NCBI GenBank assembly: GCA_020026285.1
Contig: JAHHQS010000006.1
Coordinates: 1-51,587 of the forward strand
Source of the DNA: Parabacteroides sp.
Lineage (GTDB): Bacteria > Bacteroidota > Bacteroidia > Bacteroidales > Tannerellaceae
Direction: 5' to 3'
DNA length: 51,587 nt
This document shows positions 7,867 through 16,315 of the stretch, piece after piece. A program made the translations under genes and the position numbers. Below the pieces are notes generated by a model. The model worked only from the letters and a program-made list of their open reading frames with translations, was not told the origin of the DNA and did not search any database. Positions within the stretch are counted from its first letter, which is position 1. Each line of letters begins with the position of its first letter.

Positions 7867-9456
7867 TTAGCGTTTTTTTAAATCTTCTAATAGTTCTTTT
7901 ACCCGACTTGATACAAACAGATACCCCATTGGAATACCTAATGTAAAAAATACCATAAAGATTGCTGCAAATAATTTGCGAGGAGCAACTGGTTTACGCT
8001 TAACAAATGCCTGGTCTGTAATAAATCCTTTATTGCGGCCACCTTCTACAGCTAAAGCTACTTCTTCTTTTTTCTGCAACAAGACCAAATAAATTCCTTG
8101 CAATATTTCCTGTTGACGCTTCATGTCGATATATTCTCGTTCATAAGTAGGAACATTTCCCATCTTATCAAAGATCGCCTTTTCCTGAGATTTAAGTTCG
8201 GCTATCATTGCTTCCAAACTTTTTTTAGAATTACTAACAGAAACCAAAACACTTTCACGTAATTTTTCTATCTGTTTTTCTTCTATTTCAGCTAAAGGGT
8301 TAAAATCTTTTGACGATTTAATCGTTTTTTCTCGTGCTATCAAGGCCTGATTATATAATACAACAGGACTACTCTTATCCCCATCTTTTGAACCTGTGGA
8401 TAATCCTGCAGGAACCAACTTATGTTTATTCTTTGGATCCTTTACATATTCATCCAAAAGATTAACGATATACATCTGTGATTCCAATTCAATGATTTTC
8501 TCTCTAAACGTTTTTAAGGCTTCTGTATAAAAAACGACGTCGTATTCGACATCAGTCATCTTATTTTTAAGTTTGTAGACTTCTATCATTCGTTCAACAT
8601 CCTTCAACTGGGCAATAACACCATTTATTCTTTCTTCTAAGAAAGTCATTGATTTAGACCCGTCTTTAGCCTTTACTGCAGTTGCCTGATTATTATATTC
8701 GGCTAATAAAGAATTTAAAAGATCTTTACCTCTACTTCTATTATGATCAGTATAAACCAACTCAATTGTATTTGAAGCTTTTGAATATTCTTCAATCTTC
8801 ATTTCTTCACTTAAATCTTCAGCAACCCAACCCACAGGAGCTATTGAAATATTCAAGTCAACAGATTCTACTTTCTGATTGGCATCTCTGTAACTGATAT
8901 TCAAGACACCTTCTTCCAATTTTATTTGAGTAGGCAAATTCTCAAATGTAAACTTTTCTCCGGTTTCTTTCATCTCCACAAAGCCACCGTTTCTTTCTAT
9001 CCTTAACTTAAATTCGATATATTTATCGATATTCTTTCTAAAAACAGAATCTGGAGTAATCAATACTGGGGAATCATCATACAATGTTCTAAAAGAAAAA
9101 GGCTCTTCATAAGTAACATCCAATCCTAAACTTAATACAGCTTTAGATATAAGAGAATTTGATTTTAATGTTGAGATTTCATCATCTAGATTGATGGAAC
9201 CTCCACCGCCTCCACCTAATCCAAAAGAACGCATCAAACCGGCAGCATCACCCATACTGATTCCACCTCCACTGGTTAAATCTTTTTCATCCTGGATTTT
9301 GACGACAGACATCACCTCATATGTTTTTGGATATAATACGAGATACAACACTCCTAAGATCAACGATATAACGCCAAAAGACACAAATAATTTCCAGTGC
9401 CCTATATAATATATAATAATAGATTTTAAACTTATAACTTCGTTATCTTTCTCCAT
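7867..9456 (-). CDS. Polysaccharide chain-length / export co-polymerase without kinase (Wzz/GNVR type)
   Basis: A 529-residue inner-membrane protein. One membrane segment lies near residues 20-40 (LFVSFGVISLILGVLYLVL) and one near the C-terminus (LFAAIFMVFFTLGIPMGYLF). Between them is a long periplasmic part with coiled-coil helices and a GNVR-like stretch (VPTYEREYIDMKRQQEIL). A glycine-rich stretch (FGLGGGGGGS) precedes the conserved LDDEISTLKS segment. Wzc proteins of Gram-negative capsule systems carry a tyrosine kinase after the second segment; here the protein stops about 30 residues beyond it with no Walker motif. It likely controls length and couples to the adjacent Wza-like protein. 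Confidence 0.88.
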   Translation of the reverse strand: MEKDNEVISLKSIIIYYIGHWKLFVSFGVISLILGVLYLVLYPKTYEVMSVVKIQDEKDLTSGGGISMGDAAGLMRSFGLGGGGGGSINLDDEISTLKSNSLISKAVLSLGLDVTYEEPFSFRTLYDDSPVLITPDSVFRKNIDKYIEFKLRIERNGGFVEMKETGEKFTFENLPTQIKLEEGVLNISYRDANQKVESVDLNISIAPVGWVAEDLSEEMKIEEYSKASNTIELVYTDHNRSRGKDLLNSLLAEYNNQATAVKAKDGSKSMTFLEERINGVIAQLKDVERMIEVYKLKNKMTDVEYDVVFYTEALKTFREKIIELESQMYIVNLLDEYVKDPKNKHKLVPAGLSTGSKDGDKSSPVVLYNQALIAREKTIKSSKDFNPLAEIEEKQIEKLRESVLVSVSNSKKSLEAMIAELKSQEKAIFDKMGNVPTYEREYIDMKRQQEILQGIYLVLLQKKEEVALAVEGGRNKGFITDQAFVKRKPVAPRKLFAAIFMVFFTLGIPMGYLFVSSRVKELLEDLKKR

Positions 9457-9482
9457 AAGTACTATTCTGTTGATTTCTATAA

Positions 9483-10292
9483 TTAATTACTTCTACTCAA
9501 AGTTATCACACTAAATATCATACTTGCAACCACCGATAATGTACTAATAATAGATGAAGCGATTGAGAAATTTCGAGTTGTTGTATTACGAGCTTTAAGT
9601 TTTGTTGCTATTGGTTCAACATAAACCACATCATTCTGCTGTAAATAGAAACAAGGAGATTCAAATATATTGGGATTAGTTATATCCATTCTATAAATTT
9701 TCTTTTTTCCTTCCAACTCTCTAATTACCATAATATTTGTACGATTGGCTGTTAACTGAAGATCTCCAGCATAACCAATAGCATCTAATATTGATACACG
9801 ATCATTTTTAACACTATACGTACCTGGTCTATTAAAATCACCCATCAAGGTTACTTTAAAGTTCAACAACTGAACATTAACCAAAGGTTTGTCAACATAT
9901 TTTGATATCAAAGATTCCAATTTATTGCTTATTTCCGTTTTACTTAAACCTGCAACATGAACTGTACCTATTATCGGAAACTTTATATTACCATCTTTGT
10001 CTACCAAATAGTTATACATAGCTTCAGATATTTCAATAGGCTCTTCTCCCTGTGAGGCAAAAGCAAAAGTAGGAGGATTGAAAGGTGTTACAGCTGCCGG
10101 ATCCCATGCAGAGACAGAAATTGCTAACAAATCATCATAAGTGATTTTTGTAGAATATGATTGTGAACTCATTTGTGTCAATTTTTCTTCAGACAAATCA
10201 TCTATCCCCTGAAAATAAACTACATCTTTTGGTACCTTACACGAACAGACAATTCCTGTTAAAAAGACAAACAATAAATACTTTAACTTCAT
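9483..10292 (-). CDS. Polysaccharide export lipoprotein, Wza-like
   Basis: An outer-membrane polysaccharide export protein of 269 residues from the chosen start. An upstream in-frame ATG would add 16 residues, but the lipoprotein signal MKLKYLLFVFLTGIVCSCK begins at 10292 and the promoter at 10323-10353 leaves a short leader to it. After the lipobox come the poly_export domain (YRIG-equivalent ITYDDLLAISV, then KDGNIKFPIIGTVHVAGLS) and a SLBB domain (VTLMGDFNRPGTY with SILDAIGYAGDL). A C-terminal hydrophobic helix follows (FSIASSIISTLSVVASMIFS), as in Wza where it helps span the outer membrane. It is the first gene of the operon. Confidence 0.9.
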   Translation of the reverse strand: MKLKYLLFVFLTGIVCSCKVPKDVVYFQGIDDLSEEKLTQMSSQSYSTKITYDDLLAISVSAWDPAAVTPFNPPTFAFASQGEEPIEISEAMYNYLVDKDGNIKFPIIGTVHVAGLSKTEISNKLESLISKYVDKPLVNVQLLNFKVTLMGDFNRPGTYSVKNDRVSILDAIGYAGDLQLTANRTNIMVIRELEGKKKIYRMDITNPNIFESPCFYLQQNDVVYVEPIATKLKARNTTTRNFSIASSIISTLSVVASMIFSVITLSRSN

Positions 10293-10322
10293 ACGTACAT
10301 AGTAATTTTTTAAATGCAAATG

Positions 10323-10353
10323 CAAAAATACAACAATCACTCAGATTTAACAA
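10323..10353 (-). promoter_or_regulatory. Promoter of the polysaccharide operon
   Basis: On the minus strand a TTG at 10353-10351 is followed after 20 bases by TATTTTTG at 10330-10323. This matches the Bacteroidetes -33/-7 pattern (TTG, 19-21 bases, TAnnTTTG). Transcription would start about 25 bases before the Wza-like start codon. No long inverted repeats flank it, so it does not look like an invertible capsule promoter. Confidence 0.65.
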
Positions 10354-10456
10354 CTAATTCATTAAATCTACTCTTCAAATAACGATGCAATCGGATTAAT
10401 ATTGCTGCAAGCCCTGATAAATATTTGCTTTTTTTTCTGTTTTCCGAAATATTACG

Positions 10457-10464
10457 TAAGTTTG
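10457..10464 (+). promoter_or_regulatory. Putative -7 element for the CvfB-like gene
   Basis: TAAGTTTG matches TAnnTTTG and lies 17 bases before the ATG at 10482. No TTG was found at the expected distance upstream, so this rests on one element only. Confidence 0.4.
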
Positions 10465-10481
10465 TGTCAAATCAAATTTTT

Positions 10482-11321
10482 ATGCTTAACATTGGTAATT
10501 ATAACAAACTGAGAGTGGTTAAAATTCTTAGTTTCGGTGCTTACTTGGATGGTGGAGATGGTAAGGAAATCCTTTTGCCTACACGATATGTGCCTGAAAA
10601 TTTAAAGGTGGACGATGAACTGGAGGTCTTTATTTATCATGATAATGAGGGACGCCTAATTGCCACTACGGTTCATCCGAAGGCTGTGGTTGGCGAGTTC
10701 GCTTTCATGAAGGTCAAATCAGTAAATACAACCGGAGCTTTTTTGGACTGGGGTATCATGAAAGATCTTCTGGTTCCTTACAAAGAACAGCGGGCTACCA
10801 TGCGCGAAAATCGATGGTATCTTGTTTATGTTCGTATTGATCATCTGACGGGCAGAATCATGGCATCCGAAAAGGTTGAAAAATTCCTGAACAATGTGCA
10901 ACCGAAATATAAGTATAATGACGAAGTTGATCTGATGGTAACCGAAGAGACCGAAATCGGTTACAAGGTAATTGTCAACAATCTGCATTGGGGGATGATC
11001 TATCATAATCAGATATTCCAACGTCTTGAGCTAGGCGATCACCTGAAAGGATTTGTGAAAGACATTCGTGAAGATGATAAGATTGATATCAGTCTTACTC
11101 CACTTGGATATCAGCGAGTAGATGGTATAGCCAAAGTTGTATTGGATGCTTTGAAAGTGAAAAACGGATTTCTTCCGGTTCACGACAAGAGTGATCCAGA
11201 CTTGATCTATTCACTTTTCAGATGCAGCAAGAAAGCTTTCAAACAGGCTATCGGTTCTCTGTACAAACAGCATCTCATCACTATTGAGAATGACGGTATA
11301 CATCTGATCACTGAAGAATAA
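10482..11321 (+). CDS. cvfB: CvfB-like S1-domain RNA-binding protein
   Basis: A 279-residue protein of the CvfB/YitL family: consecutive S1-like OB folds followed by a C-terminal winged helix. The first domain has VVKILSFGAYLDGG and EILLPTRYVP; the second FMKVKSVNTTGAFLDWG with LLVPYKEQ; the third GFVKDIREDDKIDISL. The end (FLPVHDKSDPDLIYSLF, KKAFKQAIGSLYK) is the winged helix. Family members bind RNA and in Staphylococcus affect virulence-factor expression; the role in Bacteroidales is not established. I chose the ATG at 10482 over an upstream TTG because homology begins there and a -7 element sits just before it. It is divergent from the polysaccharide operon and convergent with the sigma factor gene. 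Confidence 0.87.
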   Translation: MLNIGNYNKLRVVKILSFGAYLDGGDGKEILLPTRYVPENLKVDDELEVFIYHDNEGRLIATTVHPKAVVGEFAFMKVKSVNTTGAFLDWGIMKDLLVPYKEQRATMRENRWYLVYVRIDHLTGRIMASEKVEKFLNNVQPKYKYNDEVDLMVTEETEIGYKVIVNNLHWGMIYHNQIFQRLELGDHLKGFVKDIREDDKIDISLTPLGYQRVDGIAKVVLDALKVKNGFLPVHDKSDPDLIYSLFRCSKKAFKQAIGSLYKQHLITIENDGIHLITEE

Positions 11322-11393
11322 AATAGAATTTTTCTGCCGTGCTATATATTAATGTATATAGCTTCTGAAAAACATTCTATAAATCATCGCATC

Positions 11394-11449
11394 GTTTTCC
11401 GGAAAACATCAAAGCTTTGTCCAAAAAGGTCAAAGCTTTTCTGAAAAAC
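11394..11449. repeat. Cluster of short palindromes between cvfB and rpoD
   Basis: A 14-bp perfect palindrome (GTTTTCCGGAAAAC, 11394-11407) is followed by the 10-bp palindrome CAAAGCTTTG (11410-11419). A near copy of the latter starts at 11431, and CTGAAAAAC closes the cluster. It lies in a gap between converging genes and does not code for protein. The style resembles the palindrome cluster at 34944-35005, although the sequences differ. Confidence 0.5.
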
Positions 11450-11516
11450 ATAAGACGTTTTTACCCACTCGTCCTTTCATCCGGATGTTTAAAAATCAGC
11501 TTGATAATAAATAAAG

Positions 11517-11552
11517 AAAGGCTTCAATCTATTACAAATTGAAGCCTTTTTT
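11517..11552. terminator. Bidirectional terminator between cvfB and rpoD
   Basis: A perfect 12-bp stem (11517-11528 with 11538-11549) has a 9-base loop and continues into a T-run to 11552. The A-rich start makes it active in the other direction too. It serves the converging cvfB (ends 11321) and rpoD (ends 11587) genes. Confidence 0.85.
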
Positions 11553-11586
11553 AAATCTTTACGTATTATGTTATCCTCCGTCGGGA

Positions 11587-12447
11587 TTATCCTAAATACG
11601 ATTTTAAGAGTTTGCTACGTGTACCTTGTCTTAATCTTCTTATAGCCTTTTCCTTGATCTGACGCACGCGCTCACGAGTAAGCCCGAATTTATCGCCGAT
11701 CTCTTCTAATGTCATTTCTTGACACCCAATACCGAAAAACATTTTGATAATATCACTTTCTCTTTCGGTTAGCGTAGCTAGAGCTCTATCAATTTCTTTA
11801 GACAATGATTCGTTCATTAACGACCGGTCAGCAATTGGAGCATCGTCGTTCACCAACACATCCAGGAGACTGTTATCTTCGCCTTCAACGAATGGAGCAT
11901 CCACTGAGATATGACGTCCTGAAACTTTCAATGTATCAGAAATCTTATCAACTGGAATATCCAATTCTTTTGCCAATTCTTCCGGAGACGGTCTGCGTTC
12001 ATTTTCCTGTTCGAATTTAGAGAAAGCTTTACTGATTTTATTCAGTGAGCCTACCTGGTTCAATGGAAGACGAACAATTCTTGACTGCTCTGCCAAAGCC
12101 TGCAAAATAGATTGACGAATCCACCATACAGCATAAGAAATAAATTTAAATCCTCGTGTTTCATCAAACTTCTCAGCTGCTTTAATCAAACCCAAGTTAC
12201 CTTCATTAATCAAGTCTGGTAAACTTAGACCTTGATTCTGATACTGTTTTGCTACAGAAACAACGAAACGCAAATTCGCTCTTGTCAACTTTTCTAACGC
12301 TCTACGGTCACCTCTTTTGATAGCCTGTGCCAACTCAACTTCCTCTTCTACTGTAATAAGATCTTCACGACCGATTTCTTGTAGATACTTATCCAAAGAA
12401 GCACTTTCGCGATTGGTAATGGACTTAGTAATTTTTAATTGTCTCAT
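11587..12447 (-). CDS. rpoD: Primary sigma factor of RNA polymerase
   Basis: The housekeeping sigma-70 factor, 286 residues, the short form typical of Bacteroidetes without the long region 1.1 of E. coli RpoD. Region 1.2 is [15 protein letters not shown]. Region 2 has [33 protein letters not shown] and the -10-recognition helix [15 protein letters not shown]. Region 3 has [15 protein letters not shown]. Region 4 has the helix-turn-helix [21 protein letters not shown]. Bacteroidetes sigma reads -33/-7 promoters, and elements of that form occur across this window. The start is set by the conserved [15 protein letters not shown] opening and a -7 element at 12476-12483. Confidence 0.97.
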   Translation of the reverse strand: MRQLKITKSITNRESASLDKYLQEIGREDLITVEEEVELAQAIKRGDRRALEKLTRANLRFVVSVAKQYQNQGLSLPDLINEGNLGLIKAAEKFDETRGFKFISYAVWWIRQSILQALAEQSRIVRLPLNQVGSLNKISKAFSKFEQENERRPSPEELAKELDIPVDKISDTLKVSGRHISVDAPFVEGEDNSLLDVLVNDDAPIADRSLMNESLSKEIDRALATLTERESDIIKMFFGIGCQEMTLEEIGDKFGLTRERVRQIKEKAIRRLRQGTRSKLLKSYLG

Positions 12448-12475
12448 CCAACGATTATAATTGATATATCAAGGA

Positions 12476-12483
12476 CAAAGATA
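12476..12483 (-). promoter_or_regulatory. Putative -7 element of rpoD
   Basis: TATCTTTG on the minus strand matches TAnnTTTG and lies about 29 bases before the rpoD start. TTTG motifs upstream are too close (12-16 bases) for the usual -33 spacing, so only the -7 element is supported. Confidence 0.5.
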
Positions 12484-12493
12484 TACAAAATAT

Positions 12494-12533
12494 ATCAAAC
12501 AAAAGGGCTGAAATCTTACGATATTCAACCCTT
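12494..12533 (-). terminator. Terminator of htrA
   Basis: On the minus strand a 10-bp stem with one mismatch (12533-12524 with 12512-12503, AAGGGTTGAA) is followed by TTTTGTTTG. It lies 79 bases after the htrA stop and runs directly into the rpoD promoter region. Confidence 0.75.
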
Positions 12534-12611
12534 AATGTCCATTTTTAACATTTAATATATTATGTTCTCATTTATAAACCATATAGTAACAGATACAATC
12601 TGAAATGAAGG

Positions 12612-14171
12612 TTACTCTGCAAGGTCTATAGCATAATATTTAGTTCGTCCGTTAGGATAGAATCCTTTGATAAATAATCCCTGGTCTTCTGTACGGCCAT
12701 TTAAAACATTATCTACAATCTTCTCAAGATCTTCAGTTGTCTTGATACGCTGATTATTTACAACCATAATGATGAAACCTTTCTTGATACCGGCATCTTT
12801 CAACTTACCGTTAGTCAAACCTGTTACTTCAATACCGTAACTTACACCATGTTTACGTTTTTCATCGTTCGACAAAACCCTGAATGCACCACCCAAAACT
12901 TCAGTTCCATCTTCGGCTTTCATCACTTTTGTGCTACCTTGAGCATTCTTTAATTCAACCTTGAATGTCTTGACAGAACCTTTACGATTGACTTTCACAT
13001 TAATTTTGTCACCTGGACGATATTTACTGATCTGTTCCTGTAAAGTATTGGCTGATTTAACTTTAGCATCATTGATAGAGATGATTACGTCACCTATTTC
13101 GATACCAGCTTCCTTAGCGACACTGCGATCAGAGAATTCTGCTACATAAGCACCTTCTGAAACTTTGATATTTTCCTTCATTTCCTTCAATTCCTTCTTA
13201 TAATCTTCCGGAATATTAGGCATACTCAAACGATCCATAATGTCGCCAACGCCCAAGATTGAAACACCTAATACGGCACGTTGAACAGTTCCATATTGTT
13301 TCAAATCGCTTGCCACCTTACCGGCGATACTGATTGGAACAGCAAATGAATAACCTGCATAGTTACCGGTTTCTGAATAGATAGCAGTATTAATACCGAT
13401 CAATTCACCTTTTGTATTAACCAAAGCGCCACCACTGTTACCTGGATTTACAGCAGCATCAGTCTGGATGAAAGATTCAATCTTACTCTTTGCACCACCA
13501 CCTAAAGGAATACCACGACCTTTGGCACTTACGATACCAGCAGTAACTGTTGAAGTCAAGTTAAACGGATTACCTACAGCAAGAACCCACTCTCCTACTT
13601 TTAATTTTTCAGAATCACCAAATGGGATAATAGGAAGATCCTTTGCATCAATCTTGATCAAAGCTATATCTGTTGATGGGTCAGTACCTACCAGCTCGGC
13701 TTTAAATTTACGGTTATCATTCAACGTTACTTCCAATTCATCTGCACCTTCAATCACATGATTGTTTGTAATAATATAGCCATCGGTTGAAATAATTACA
13801 CCCGAACCGGAACCAACTCTCGGCTGAGCTTTTGGACGCTGGAAACCACCGCCACCACCAAATCCGAAGAAATATTCAAATGGATCTACATATTGTCTTC
13901 CTGAAGCAGACTCACCGGCATTAGTTGTAGCCATAATATGAACTACTCCGTGAACCGCACTTTCTGCTGCAACTGTAAAATCTGTATTTTCAGCAGCCAC
14001 TGACGGGAAACTCACTAATTTCATTGGCTGGCTAAAACCGTTGATCACTGTATCTTTCTGAAAAAGCTGTTGCTGATTATTCATCAAATAGGTAGTCGTT
14101 CCTATTGCAGATCCTACGCCTACAACAGCAACTACTGACAAACCTAAAATTCCTTTCATAAATGTATTCAT
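12612..14171 (-). CDS. htrA: Periplasmic serine protease of the HtrA/DegP (Do) family
   Basis: A periplasmic, stress-related serine protease and chaperone, 519 residues from the chosen start. An upstream ATG would add 22 residues ahead of the signal sequence MNTFMKGILGLSVVAVVG, so 14171 is preferred. The trypsin-like domain has the catalytic triad H138 (ITNNHVIEGAD), D168 (DPSTDIALI) and S246 (NPGNSGGAL), counted from that start. Two PDZ domains follow, the first around GAYVAEFSDRSVAKEAGIEIGD and the second around KLKDAGIKKGFIIMVVN. A glycine-rich stretch (FFGFGGGGGF) lies in the regulatory loop region before the protease core. It is a single gene with its own terminator. Bacteroidetes genomes usually carry one such DegP/DegQ-like gene. 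Confidence 0.95.
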   Translation of the reverse strand: MNTFMKGILGLSVVAVVGVGSAIGTTTYLMNNQQQLFQKDTVINGFSQPMKLVSFPSVAAENTDFTVAAESAVHGVVHIMATTNAGESASGRQYVDPFEYFFGFGGGGGFQRPKAQPRVGSGSGVIISTDGYIITNNHVIEGADELEVTLNDNRKFKAELVGTDPSTDIALIKIDAKDLPIIPFGDSEKLKVGEWVLAVGNPFNLTSTVTAGIVSAKGRGIPLGGGAKSKIESFIQTDAAVNPGNSGGALVNTKGELIGINTAIYSETGNYAGYSFAVPISIAGKVASDLKQYGTVQRAVLGVSILGVGDIMDRLSMPNIPEDYKKELKEMKENIKVSEGAYVAEFSDRSVAKEAGIEIGDVIISINDAKVKSANTLQEQISKYRPGDKINVKVNRKGSVKTFKVELKNAQGSTKVMKAEDGTEVLGGAFRVLSNDEKRKHGVSYGIEVTGLTNGKLKDAGIKKGFIIMVVNNQRIKTTEDLEKIVDNVLNGRTEDQGLFIKGFYPNGRTKYYAIDLAE

Positions 14172-14486
14172 AATCTTCACTGTTTTATAAAATTCGATAT
14201 TCAATTTTATTATTTCTTTACGACAAAGAAAGAGCAAAAAATGTACAATTATACCTTTTACCTCTTATTTTTTATCACTTTTAACGAGTAAGGCCATATA
14301 GTTCACTAAACTTAACAGTACTTTGCGATACAAAGTACCTTTTTAACAATCAAATCATGACAATATTGCAGTCGTATTTGAATAAATTGGCCGAAAATTT
14401 GTCAGAATCCTTCAAATTACGGATAGAAATTCTTACATGCTCATATATTTTTAACCAACTTCTGTCCTATTTTCATAAAAGAAAAG
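14172..14486. other. Intergenic region between htrA and rnpB
   Basis: No credible gene is seen. It must hold the htrA promoter; a weak TTTCTTTG at 14231-14224 on the minus strand is the best -7 candidate. It also holds the orphan hairpin at 14318-14344. Confidence 0.5.
14318..14344 (+). terminator. Orphan hairpin with T-run upstream of rnpB
   Basis: GTACTTTG (14318-14325) and CAAAGTAC (14331-14338) form a perfect 8-bp stem with loop CGATA, followed by CCTTTTT. It has terminator form on the plus strand, but no plus-strand gene precedes it: the neighbour htrA is divergent. Confidence 0.45.
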
Positions 14487-14494
14487 TATCTTTG
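14487..14494 (+). promoter_or_regulatory. -7 element of the RNase P RNA promoter
   Basis: TATCTTTG matches TAnnTTTG and ends six bases before the first base of the P1 helix at 14500, the right distance for a transcription start near 14500. A clear TTG at -33 was not found. Confidence 0.65.
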
Positions 14495-14499
14495 TACCG

Positions 14500-14859
14500 C
14501 AGTTTGTCAAGTCTGTCGCTCATCTTTTCGGAGGTGTGAGGAAAGTCCGGGCAACACAGAGCACTATATTTCCTAACGGGAAGCAGATCGTGAGGTTTGA
14601 GTAGCGTAACAGAAAATAACCGCTCGATTTCGGTCGGGTAAGGGTGAAAAGGTGAGGCAAGAGCTCACCGGATCTTTTGGTAACAAGAGATGCCGTACGC
14701 CTTATAGGTTGTAAGGTCATGTATATCGGCGCATGTAGGACTGCTCGTCCAATGCCGAGGGGTAGACCGCTTAAGCTTACTGGTGACAGTAAGCTCAGAT
14801 AAATGGCAGACGCTTTATATTTCGGTATAGAGTACAGAACTCGGCTTATTGACAAACTG
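14500..14859 (+). ncRNA. rnpB: RNase P RNA (bacterial type A)
   Basis: The catalytic RNA of RNase P, which trims 5' ends of tRNA and tmRNA precursors. Ends are set by the P1 helix: CAGTTTGTCAA (14500-14510) pairs perfectly with TTGACAAACTG (14849-14859). Conserved blocks are GAGGAAAGTCCGGGC near the 5' end (14529-14545), AGATAAATGGCAGAC (about 14797-14811), and ACAGAACTCGGCTTAT just before the 3' P1 strand. The length, about 360 bases, is normal. P1 plus the following T-rich stretch may end transcription. An open frame on the opposite strand and one running rightwards out of the 3' end are artefacts. Confidence 0.96.
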
Positions 14860-14962
14860 CTTTTTATATTTTTCTTCCTTTAAAACCAAATCATATTCAT
14901 TTTTTCCATATCTTTATACACTAACAAAAGAAGAAACTCTAATTCTAAACGACTATCAGTTT

Positions 14963-16309
14963 ATGTCCGATAAGATATCTTATATCCAAAAAATAAAAAA
15001 TCTCATATCTCGTATCATTCATTATATATCCTATGATATCTGGAGAATAACCGATGAAATCAGCGGAATAAAAATAGTTTATATCAACTCTATCAAAAGT
15101 CTGATTCTCGCTATCAGAGGATTTATTAACGAACACCTTCAAACGAAGGCTTCTGCTCTGACCTATAGCACTCTGCTCGCTATTGTCCCCCTATTAGCCG
15201 TTCTTTTAGGTATCGCCAAAGGATTCGGATTCCAAAACATCGTCCGTACCACACTGTTTGATTATTTTCCAGGTCATCAGATGGAATTGGAAAAAGCATT
15301 TGTTTTTGTAGAGAGTTATCTGGATCAGGCCCAGGGAGGTGTAATTCTTGGAATCGGTTTGATTTTATTACTATATACCGTAGTCAATCTAGTTTCTACT
15401 ATCGAAGAAACATTCAATGAAATATGGCAGATCAACAAATCCCGTCCATGGATCAGAAAAGTAATTGATTATATGGCTCTTTTCATTATTTCTCCGGTAT
15501 TGCTTATTTCAGCCAGCGGTATTTCCATATTCATCTCCACACTGAAAAATTCATTTCTGGAGCAATATGTGTTCTTCACTCCTATTGTTGAAGTGATATT
15601 AAACATCATCCCTTATATTTTTACTTCGCTTGCTTTTGCCGGATTATACATAGCATTGCCTAATACCAAAGTAAAATTCATCAACGGACTGATTGCCGGA
15701 GTCATTGCCGGATGTGCTTTTCAGTTCTTTCAGGTAGTATATATCAGTGGACAAATCTGGGTAAGCAGATACAATGCAATATACGGAAGTTTTGCAGCCT
15801 TACCTTTGTTATTGTTATGGCTGCAACTTTCATGGCTGATTTGTCTGTTTGGAGCCGAACTTTCATATGCATCACAGAATGTGCAAAAATTCAGCTTCGA
15901 ACGAGACAGTACACAGATTTCACGTCGCTATAAAGATTTTCTGATATTACTGATTACCACATTGATTGTTAAGCGTTTTGCAAAGGGAGAAAAGCCATAC
16001 ACAGCAGACGAACTTTCTGTCATGTATAAGATACCTATTCGTCTGACAACCGATATTCTCTATCAACTGACCAATTTAGGAATCATTTCCGAAGTGATGA
16101 TAGGAAATGATAACCGAGTTATTTATTACCAGCCGGCAATCGATATCAATAAAATAACGATAGGTTATCTGTTTAATAAATTAGATTGTTCCGGTTCGGA
16201 AGATTTCAAAATAGATATTGTCAACCGTTTCAATCATGAATGGAGAACATTGCTGAAACTGAAAAGCGATATGATTCAGAATAATAATATGTTATTAAAG
16301 GATTTATAA
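14963..16309 (+). CDS. YihY/BrkB-family inner-membrane protein
   Basis: A 448-residue integral membrane protein of the YihY family, formerly misnamed ribonuclease BN. The start at 14963 is the first ATG after the RNase P RNA; a longer frame reaching to 14849 would begin inside that RNA. The membrane part shows the family features TKASALTYSTLLAIVPLLAVLLG, GGVILGIGLILLLYTVVNLVSTIEETFNEIW, and YNAIYGSFAALPLLLLWLQLSWLICLFGAELSYA, each quoted in part, with about six segments. The last 110 residues are soluble with a winged-helix look (YTADELSVMYKIPIRLTTDIL). Function is unknown; roles in envelope lipid transport have been suggested for the family. Confidence 0.88.
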   Translation: MSDKISYIQKIKNLISRIIHYISYDIWRITDEISGIKIVYINSIKSLILAIRGFINEHLQTKASALTYSTLLAIVPLLAVLLGIAKGFGFQNIVRTTLFDYFPGHQMELEKAFVFVESYLDQAQGGVILGIGLILLLYTVVNLVSTIEETFNEIWQINKSRPWIRKVIDYMALFIISPVLLISASGISIFISTLKNSFLEQYVFFTPIVEVILNIIPYIFTSLAFAGLYIALPNTKVKFINGLIAGVIAGCAFQFFQVVYISGQIWVSRYNAIYGSFAALPLLLLWLQLSWLICLFGAELSYASQNVQKFSFERDSTQISRRYKDFLILLITTLIVKRFAKGEKPYTADELSVMYKIPIRLTTDILYQLTNLGIISEVMIGNDNRVIYYQPAIDINKITIGYLFNKLDCSGSEDFKIDIVNRFNHEWRTLLKLKSDMIQNNNMLLKDL

Positions 16310-16315
16310 ACAGAT

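Noticed and set aside
10293..10340. Upstream ATG for the Wza-like protein
   Set aside because: It would place 16 residues ahead of a clear lipoprotein signal and lies almost on top of the promoter.
10300..10480. Invertible capsule promoter
   Set aside because: No long inverted repeats flank the -33/-7 pair; only trivial 6-bp repeats were found.
10425..10481. TTG start for the CvfB-like protein
   Set aside because: The added residues match no family member and a -7 element lies inside that stretch.
11322..11390. Hairpin GCTATATA...TATATAGC at 11341-11362 as the cvfB terminator
   Set aside because: The stem is AT-rich and lacks a T-run; the hairpin at 11517-11552 is a far better terminator.
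14520..14855. Open frame of 111 residues on the minus strand
   Set aside because: It lies inside RNase P RNA; structure and conserved blocks of that RNA explain the sequence.
14849..14962. Longer start for the YihY protein
   Set aside because: The extra 38 codons begin in the P1 helix of RNase P RNA and are not family sequence; the ATG at 14963 fits.
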